Origin: Firmicutes bacterium CAG:110
GTDB taxonomy: Bacteria > Bacillota > Clostridia > Oscillospirales > Oscillospiraceae
Direction of reading: 5' to 3'
Length of the DNA: 10,593 bases
NCBI GenBank assembly: GCA_000434635.1
Contig: HF988149.1
Span: 56,463-67,055 of the forward strand
The notes below the pieces were generated by a model that did no database searches, had not been told where the DNA came from, and was given only the letters and a program-made list of their open reading frames with translations. Every line of letters starts with the position of its first letter. The first letter of the stretch is position 1. The position numbers and the translations under genes are program-made. This document shows positions 6,552-10,593 of the stretch, one piece after another.

Positions 6552-7063
6552 TCCTCCAAAATCCGAAAAGAAAATTCTCCGTTTTCATAAATCAGACAGC
6601 TGTGGCTCCCGTCCTTGGGGATGGAGACACTGCCGGGGTTCAGGCAGCGGACGCCGGAGCGCACTTCGTCCATCTTCACATGGGTGTGCCCAAACAGGAA
6701 CACGCTGCCCTCCGGCAGGGGCGGAAGATCATCCGGGTTGTGGTGATGTCCATGGGTCAGATAGAAGGTTTTCCCGTCCAGAAGCAGCTGGGAAAACTCC
6801 GCCATGCAGGGAAAAGGCAGAACCATCTGGTCAACCTCCGCCTCGCAGTTGCCCCGAACGGCGATGATGTTTTCCCGGTACTGGCTCAGCATGGGGATCA
6901 CCTGCTTTGGCGCGTAATCCCGGGGCAGGTCGTTCCGGGGGCCGTGGTACAGCAAGTCTCCCAGCAGGATCAGCCTGTCCGGACGTTCCATCTCTATCAG
7001 GTCGCAAAGGCGGCGGCACCAGAAGGCGCTGCCGTGAATATCGGACGCAATCAGCAATTTCAT
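6473..7063 (-). CDS. YfcE/MJ0936-type metallophosphoesterase
   Basis: A 196-aa cytoplasmic phosphodiesterase of the calcineurin-like YfcE family, which hydrolyses simple phosphodiesters with Mn2+ or another divalent metal; the natural substrate is unclear. All metal-binding motifs are present in order: DIHG (8-11), GDLLYHGPRN (35-44), GNCE (71-74), THGH (103-106) and GHTH (125-128). The ATG at 7063 was chosen because GGAGGA lies about seven bases upstream and MKLLIASDIHG is the canonical N terminus. A frame open 16 codons further upstream runs into a hairpin. The family fold should end near residue 171. The last 25 residues (NARPAGIMIMMRSTTNTTA at the tip) are encoded by the out-of-frame start of the DUF6472-like gene and look like a neutral tail gained by loss of an earlier stop. 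Confidence 0.93.
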   Translation of the reverse strand: MKLLIASDIHGSAFWCRRLCDLIEMERPDRLILLGDLLYHGPRNDLPRDYAPKQVIPMLSQYRENIIAVRGNCEAEVDQMVLPFPCMAEFSQLLLDGKTFYLTHGHHHNPDDLPPLPEGSVFLFGHTHVKMDEVRSGVRCLNPGSVSIPKDGSHSCLIYENGEFSFRILEEWPWIRQNARPAGIMIMMRSTTNTTA

Positions 7064-7093
7064 AAGAAATCCTCCATATTCCAAATGCTGCAC

Positions 7094-7126
7094 AAGGGTC
7101 GGTGAAGCCACCGACCCTTAATTTTT
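7094..7126 (+). terminator. Strong hairpin with T tract facing the plus strand
   Basis: A perfect 11-bp stem, AAGGGTCGGTG (7094-7104) and CACCGACCCTT (7109-7119), has a 4-nt loop. On the plus strand it is followed by AATTTTT. It sits between the DUF1643 and metallophosphoesterase genes, both on minus. On that strand the stem is followed by TTGTGC, a poor T tract. It may stop antisense transcription, partly terminate or process the operon mRNA, or protect the upstream 3' end. Structure is certain; role is open. Confidence 0.55.
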
Positions 7127-7741
7127 CTATAACTGTTCCAGATACGCTTTCACGTCGAAAGGCCTAAGCTTTTCATCCTTCCGCAGATACAGCGGATGAT
7201 GGGGGTGTCCCTTCCGGGAAATGGCCCCGGCGCAGCACCACTCGGCCCCGTACTCCTCCCCCGCCAGCAGCATATCCCGCAGACAGTCGGGCAGGTACTT
7301 CCGCTTTTCAATAATCGCGCCCCATGCCGCCCACACCACCGGATGCTCCGAAAGAGACAGCACATACCGGAACGCTTTCAGGTTTTCCTCGTGGAGCAGC
7401 GGGTTGCAGACCTTTTCCATATCGTCGGGAGAGGTCGCCCGCTGGGCGTAGACGTTGAACATGACGAAGCTGTCAAACCCGTTCCCCAAGGCAATGCGCT
7501 CCACGGATTTGAGGGTATTGTCCAGCGCGTCGGGTCTGGCCGTGGAGGGGTTGATGCCAATGCAGATCAGCGGCTTTTTCCCCCGCGTCCCCAATATGTA
7601 ACGGTATTCCGAGTAAAAATTGGGAGCGTAAATCCACTTTTTGATATCGTATTCGTCGCTGGGGGTGTCGGCGGCTTCCAGCGCCTGCCGGAAGGTGACC
7701 AACTCCAGCTCCTGTGTCGTTCCGCTGGGAATGTGCGCCAT
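7127..7741 (-). CDS. DUF1643 domain-containing protein
   Basis: A 204-aa cytoplasmic protein of unknown biochemical function in the DUF1643 family. Recognisable elements are LICIGINPSTA (58-68), the downstream DNTLKSVERIALGNGFDSFVMFNVYAQRAT block (74-103), a VWAAWG strand (136-141) and the C-terminal GHPHHPLYL (178-186), which looks like a ligand or metal pocket. DUF1643 genes are often in accessory contexts; here it lies within a housekeeping-type operon. The ATG at 7741 is chosen because GGAGG lies seven bases upstream; nine extra codons are open further upstream but include this ribosome binding site. The start overlaps the stop of the preceding membrane-protein gene by one base (TGATG), a classic coupling arrangement. 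The extended N terminus, residues 1-50, is not assigned. Confidence 0.88.
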   Translation of the reverse strand: MAHIPSGTTQELELVTFRQALEAADTPSDEYDIKKWIYAPNFYSEYRYILGTRGKKPLICIGINPSTARPDALDNTLKSVERIALGNGFDSFVMFNVYAQRATSPDDMEKVCNPLLHEENLKAFRYVLSLSEHPVVWAAWGAIIEKRKYLPDCLRDMLLAGEEYGAEWCCAGAISRKGHPHHPLYLRKDEKLRPFDVKAYLEQL

Positions 7742-8316
7742 CAGCTTTCCTCCACCGGCGGGAACCACAGGCTCTTGCTGGGGTCGTGGAAGTCGCAGCT
7801 CTCAGGGTCGCGCCCCGTCTGGAGGCACCAACCGGCAAAGGCGGTGTCCAGAAAGGGATACACGCCGTCCATGGTGGATTGCAGACTGACAGTGGAGCCG
7901 TCCTTCAGGTACAGCTCCGCAACGACGCTGCCGCCCTGCACCACGTACAGCTTCTGCCCTACGATCTCCTCATAGCGATGCACAGCGTCCTTCTTCCCGA
8001 ACCGGGACATGAGGAAGCTTTCCCCGTCGTAAAAAATGCCGAAGCTCAGGTAGTACACCGCCAAAAAAACGCCCATGGCAAACACGATCAGGCCGCCCAC
8101 GATCAGCACCGGCCCGTCGCCGATGCCAATGCAGAACGCCATGACGCCCAGCACCGTCAGCACCACGCCGAACACGCCGAAGCGCTTGTTCGCCCGGACG
8201 GCCATGCCGGAACGGTGCTGCGCCTTGCCCCGGAACGCCCTGGAAAAGCCCTTATCCACCAGATAGCACACACCGAACACGGCGGCTGCGATCAGCAAAA
8301 CAATGACAAACTGCAT
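7741..8316 (-). CDS. Small membrane protein with PH-like C-terminal domain
   Basis: A 191-aa integral membrane protein that I do not recognise as a named family. Three hydrophobic helices are visible, at about residues 2-20, 45-66 and 69-92, with a basic loop (KGFSRAFRGKAQHRSG) between the first two. After the last helix, residues 93-165 alternate in a beta-rich pattern (IFYDGESFLMSRF, VHRYEEIVGQKLYVV, VVAELYLKDGSTVSL) and end in a helix (VYPFLDTAFAGWCLQ), the layout of a bacterial PH-like domain facing the cytoplasm. That domain call is inferred from pattern. AAGGAG lies upstream of the ATG. The gene starts 26 bases after the folate cyclo-ligase stop and shares one base with the DUF1643 start. 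Confidence 0.8.
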   Translation of the reverse strand: MQFVIVLLIAAAVFGVCYLVDKGFSRAFRGKAQHRSGMAVRANKRFGVFGVVLTVLGVMAFCIGIGDGPVLIVGGLIVFAMGVFLAVYYLSFGIFYDGESFLMSRFGKKDAVHRYEEIVGQKLYVVQGGSVVAELYLKDGSTVSLQSTMDGVYPFLDTAFAGWCLQTGRDPESCDFHDPSKSLWFPPVEES

Positions 8317-8342
8317 ATCTTTCTCTCCTTGTATATATGCGT

Positions 8343-8876
8343 CTACGCCCAGAGCACCGTGTCCACGGGGATGTCATGTTCCTCGGTGTCCAGATGGGGC
8401 AGCACCTGAAAATCGTAGCACAGCGCCAGCGTGGGATGGTTCGGCTCCCGGGACAGGAACTTGTCGTAAAAACCGCCACCGTAGCCGATGCGGTGTCCCT
8501 GGGGGTCGAAGGCCAGCCCGGGCATCAGCACCAGCGCCGTCTCGTCATGGGCGACCGGCTCGTCCGCGATGGGTTCCGGAATCCCGGCGTAGCCCTTCGC
8601 CACTTTGGTCAGGTCGTCCAAGTAAATAAACTTCATTTCGTCGCCGTAACACTTGGGCACGGCCACTTTTTTTCCGTCCCGGAGCGCCTGCTCCAGCATG
8701 GGGACGGTGCGCACCTCCTGGTTGTAGGGCATGTAGCCGTAGACAGTCTTTGCCTTGCGGTAGGCTTCCGTCGCGGCAAACTTGCGGCCAAGCTCCCGGC
8801 TCCGCTCTTCAATTTCTTCCGGCGTCATCGCCCGTTTTTTCTCCCGAATCCGGCGGCGCAGTTCCGTCTTATCCAT
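8343..8876 (-). CDS. 5-formyltetrahydrofolate cyclo-ligase
   Basis: A 177-aa cytoplasmic enzyme (MTHFS) that uses ATP to convert 5-formyl-THF to 5,10-methenyl-THF, returning the storage/inhibitory folate to one-carbon metabolism. Key family motifs are the basic N terminus (KTELRRRIREKKRAM, 3-17), YMPYNQEV (48-55), the substrate loop LVLMPGLAFDPQGHRIGYGGGFYDKFL (115-141), and CYDFQVL followed by a D-P-V-D end (IPVDTVLWA). Length is normal for the bacterial enzyme. The ATG has GGAGGG nine bases upstream, within the end of the regulator gene, with which it overlaps by eight bases. Names in use include fau, ygfA and MTHFS; no symbol is assigned because usage varies. Confidence 0.95.
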   Translation of the reverse strand: MDKTELRRRIREKKRAMTPEEIEERSRELGRKFAATEAYRKAKTVYGYMPYNQEVRTVPMLEQALRDGKKVAVPKCYGDEMKFIYLDDLTKVAKGYAGIPEPIADEPVAHDETALVLMPGLAFDPQGHRIGYGGGFYDKFLSREPNHPTLALCYDFQVLPHLDTEEHDIPVDTVLWA

Positions 8877-9534
8877 TGTCCGTACCCTCCGCTTTCTCGC
8901 TCACCGGGTGGAACATCCGGAACCACAGGAAAATGGCGATCTGCCCCGGAATGCCCAGAAGGTAAATTTTCCAGAAATTATACCGGAAAATCAGCAGTCC
9001 GGAAACATGAATGGCGATCAGGAATCCCCACACGATGGCGGAGATCAGCAGCCGGTTTTTCCGGAAATCGTGCCACGCCGACAGCAGGCTCAGCATCACG
9101 ATGGCGTTGATGGGTACGGCGTAGAAAAAGGCAAGCCAGCTGTAGCGCTCCACGGCCCTGAACGAGGACATGATGACGAATATCAGCAGCGCAATGAACC
9201 ACACCAGCGTGGACGACAGCGCTAATATCACATTCTTGTTGGCCCTGCGCTTGAGCGCCTTTTCGGACACCTGGGTCATGGCTTTTTCCAGGGTGCCGGG
9301 GTTTCCCGGCAGGGCGTTGGGGTCGGCCAGCAGTTCCCCCACCGGTATCTGGAACAGCTCTGCCAGCTGCACCAGCGTCATCACATCCGGCACGGATTCT
9401 CCCCGCTCCCATTTGGAGACGGCCTTGTCGGAATAATTCAGTTTTTCCGCCAGTCCCGCCTGGGTCAGTCCCGCCTGCTTGCGGTACGCGGCAATATTGG
9501 AGCCGATCTGATTTCTCAAAGTCGCGTCGTCCAT
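8869..9534 (-). CDS. XRE-family regulator with four transmembrane helices
   Basis: A 221-aa membrane-anchored DNA-binding protein. Residues 9-69 form a Cro/C1-type helix-turn-helix: RKQAGLTQAGLAEKLNYSDKAVSKWERGESVPD is the typical core, with the recognition helix at about 36-45. A linker (70-100) leads to four hydrophobic helices at about 102-122, 131-154, 163-183 and 188-206. Tethered XRE regulators of this shape are common in Clostridia; the signal sensed and the targets are unknown. The ATG at 9534 is chosen because GGAGGGG precedes it and MDDATLRNQIGSNIAAYR begins the fold. Thirty-nine further codons are open upstream but would include the promoter. It is first in the seven-gene run and could autoregulate it, given its position behind promoter 9563-9591. 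Confidence 0.9.
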   Translation of the reverse strand: MDDATLRNQIGSNIAAYRKQAGLTQAGLAEKLNYSDKAVSKWERGESVPDVMTLVQLAELFQIPVGELLADPNALPGNPGTLEKAMTQVSEKALKRRANKNVILALSSTLVWFIALLIFVIMSSFRAVERYSWLAFFYAVPINAIVMLSLLSAWHDFRKNRLLISAIVWGFLIAIHVSGLLIFRYNFWKIYLLGIPGQIAIFLWFRMFHPVSEKAEGTDNG

Positions 9535-9562
9535 GGTTCCCCTCCAGCATATAGTTACAGCT

Positions 9563-9591
9563 ATCTTATCACAAATGGGAACCCTTTGCAA
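9563..9591 (-). promoter_or_regulatory. Promoter of the seven-gene minus-strand operon
   Basis: On the minus strand TTGCAA (9591-9586), a 17-base spacer and TAAGAT (9568-9563) form a sigma-A promoter, reinforced by TGA just before the -10 box. The spacer contains the self-complementary GGGTTCCC-like symmetry (plus strand GGGAACCC, 9578-9585), a possible operator for the XRE protein it drives. The start point is near 9556. Confidence 0.7.
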
Positions 9592-9635
9592 CAGGGAAAC
9601 CGGCAGATGCTCCCGAAATAAATCCGTTAATCCTC

Positions 9636-9664
9636 TTGCATTTTCTTCCAATCCATGTTATGAT
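9636..9664 (+). promoter_or_regulatory. Promoter of the secreted repeat-protein gene
   Basis: TTGCAT (9636-9641), a 17-base spacer and TATGAT (9659-9664), the -10 preceded by TGT as an extended element. The predicted start point is near 9671, giving a leader of about 39 nt. It is divergent from the operon promoter, the two -35 boxes being only 44 bases apart. Confidence 0.7.
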
Positions 9665-9709
9665 TGGTTTGTACACCACGAAACCTTCCCACTGTAAGGA
9701 GGCAACGCT

Positions 9710-10593
9710 ATGAACATCCGAAAACTTTTGACCCGGCTCGTCTCTCTGGCACTGATCGCGGTCTTTCTGCCCACCGTCGCGATGGCGGATACCTGGTACT
9801 TGGAGGACGGCAGCATCACCGTCTCCGCCACGAAAAGCGGCCAGAACGTCAGCCAGGGCGGCGTGACCAAAGAGGATTCCGCCCCCGTCATCCGGAACCG
9901 GGATTCTTCCGCTTCCACCACCAACAATGTCACCATCAGGGCGGACACAGGGGCGACGGCCAACGTCACCCTTGAGGACACCAACATCGACACCACCGGC
10001 GGCGCAGGGCCGAATGGCGCAGGCGACGCGGCGGTGAGAACCGAGGGCGGCGGCAATGTCAACCTGAACGTTGAACTGGACAACACCCTGCAAAGCGGAA
10101 ACACACGCGCCGGTGTGGAAAAGGGCAACGGCGGCAATCTGACCATCGGCTCCGAATCCGGCTCCGGCCAGCTGGTAGCCACCGGCGGCGACGGCGGCGC
10201 GGGTATCGGCGGCGGTGAAAACACAGGTGCCGAAAACATCACCATTACCGGCGGCGATATTTTTGCCATCGGAAACGGCGGCGGCGCAGGGATCGGTGGT
10301 GGCTGGGACTGCAGCGCCTCCGACATCACCATCACCGGCGGAAATGTCACAGCCGTAGGGAAACAAGACGATCCCGGCCGTATTGGCGGCGCAGGCATTG
10401 GCGGCGGCGGATCTCAGACTTCGAATGCCGGCAGCGGCACCAATATCAAAATCACCGGCGGACGTGTCACAGCAGTCGGCGGCAATTACTCTGCGGGTAT
10501 CGGCGGAGGCTATGGCTCCAATGGTGAAAACATCACCATTTCCGATGCCGAAGTAATCGCCATAGGCGGCACATGCAGCGCCGGAATCGGCGG
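9710..10593 (+). CDS. Large secreted Gly-rich repeat (right-handed beta-helix-like) protein, N-terminal part
   Basis: The frame is open for 294 codons to the right edge without a stop, so the 3' part is missing. The ATG is set by AAGGAGG seven bases upstream and the promoter before it. Residues 1-26 are a Sec signal peptide: MNIRK, a hydrophobic core and cleavage after AMA, leaving DTWYLEDGS. From residue 160 a 29-35-aa unit repeats: AGIGGG at 164, 193, 228, 262 and 291, each followed by NITITGG or a variant (DITITGG, NIKITGG, NITISDA) and V-x-A-x-G. This regular turn-strand pattern suggests a right-handed beta-helix on the cell surface, as in many gut Clostridia adhesin-like proteins, sometimes with later carbohydrate-binding or anchoring domains. 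No function can be proved here. The organism's extracellular face is the expected place of action. Confidence 0.85.
   Translation, partial: MNIRKLLTRLVSLALIAVFLPTVAMADTWYLEDGSITVSATKSGQNVSQGGVTKEDSAPVIRNRDSSASTTNNVTIRADTGATANVTLEDTNIDTTGGAGPNGAGDAAVRTEGGGNVNLNVELDNTLQSGNTRAGVEKGNGGNLTIGSESGSGQLVATGGDGGAGIGGGENTGAENITITGGDIFAIGNGGGAGIGGGWDCSASDITITGGNVTAVGKQDDPGRIGGAGIGGGGSQTSNAGSGTNIKITGGRVTAVGGNYSAGIGGGYGSNGENITISDAEVIAIGGTCSAGIG
10199..10593 (+). repeat. Imperfect coding tandem repeat (AGIGGG units)
   Basis: Five DNA copies encoding AGIGGG start at 10199, 10286, 10391, 10493 and 10580 (the last cut by the window edge). Spacings are 87, 105, 102 and 87 bases, all multiples of three, so unit-number changes would keep the frame. 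Copies differ at many third positions, meaning the array is old rather than freshly expanded. It probably continues past the window. Confidence 0.85.

Noticed and set aside
7196..7975. 259-codon plus-strand frame over the DUF1643 and membrane-protein genes
   Set aside because: It spans two recognised minus-strand genes in antisense, lacks a start signal and has no domain.
9569..10366. Two long minus-strand frames (about 265 and 246 codons) over the repeat gene
   Set aside because: They arise from the GGC/ACC-rich repeat DNA; the plus strand has signal peptide, ribosome binding site, promoter and an uninterrupted frame.
10199..10593. CRISPR-like or intergenic repeat array at the right end
   Set aside because: The repeats are in frame, imperfect and encode AGIGGG units inside one open frame; there are no constant-length repeats with unique spacers.

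Overview
The window looks like a chromosomal segment of a GC-rich anaerobic Clostridia species, most likely a gut Oscillospirales/Oscillospiraceae-type Firmicute. This is inferred from strong AAGGAGG-type ribosome binding sites, sigma-A promoters (TTGACA / TATAAT), a short (483 aa) clostridial-type CstA, a DUF6472-like small Cys protein, a DarB-like CBS protein and a glycine-rich secreted repeat protein. Species cannot be fixed from the sequence alone. No rRNA, tRNA, CRISPR array, insertion sequence or phage gene was seen.

Layout. (1) Positions 1-2338, minus strand: a CstA-family transporter with its own promoter and a 5'-proximal hairpin, preceded by a TrhA/hemolysin III membrane protein with its own extended -10 promoter. 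(2) Positions 2339-2557: a divergent intergenic region holding the trhA promoter, a 43-nt interrupted palindrome, a near-consensus promoter for the plus-strand gene and, a few bases after its predicted start point, a textbook intrinsic terminator. (3) Positions 2558-4388, plus strand: a diaminopimelate decarboxylase-like PLP enzyme (LysA) and a stand-alone CBS-pair protein with its own extended -10 promoter. (4) Positions 4434-4480: a long hairpin serving as a bidirectional terminator for convergent transcription. (5) Positions 4482-9534, minus strand: a compact run of seven genes that reads like one operon from a promoter at about 9563-9591. Its order is XRE regulator with four membrane helices, 5-formyltetrahydrofolate cyclo-ligase, small membrane protein, DUF1643 protein, YfcE-type metallophosphoesterase, DUF6472-like protein, and a lipoprotein with an HExxH zinc-peptidase motif. 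Several junctions overlap (8 nt, 1 nt and 79 nt) or abut. (6) Positions 9636-10593, plus strand: a divergently transcribed gene for a large secreted Gly-rich repeat protein that runs off the window.

How the genes fit together. Most are housekeeping or envelope functions: nutrient uptake, lysine/peptidoglycan precursor synthesis, folate salvage, phosphodiester hydrolysis and a probable nucleotide sensor. They do not form an obvious single pathway. The seven-gene run is probably held together by transcription and translational coupling rather than a shared reaction. I see no clear undescribed defence or mobile system. The most unusual signals are the promoter-proximal terminator in front of lysA, the 79-nt out-of-frame overlap of the metallophosphoesterase and DUF6472-like genes, the beta-propeller-like lipoprotein with a C-terminal HExxH motif, and the repeat-built surface protein at the right edge.
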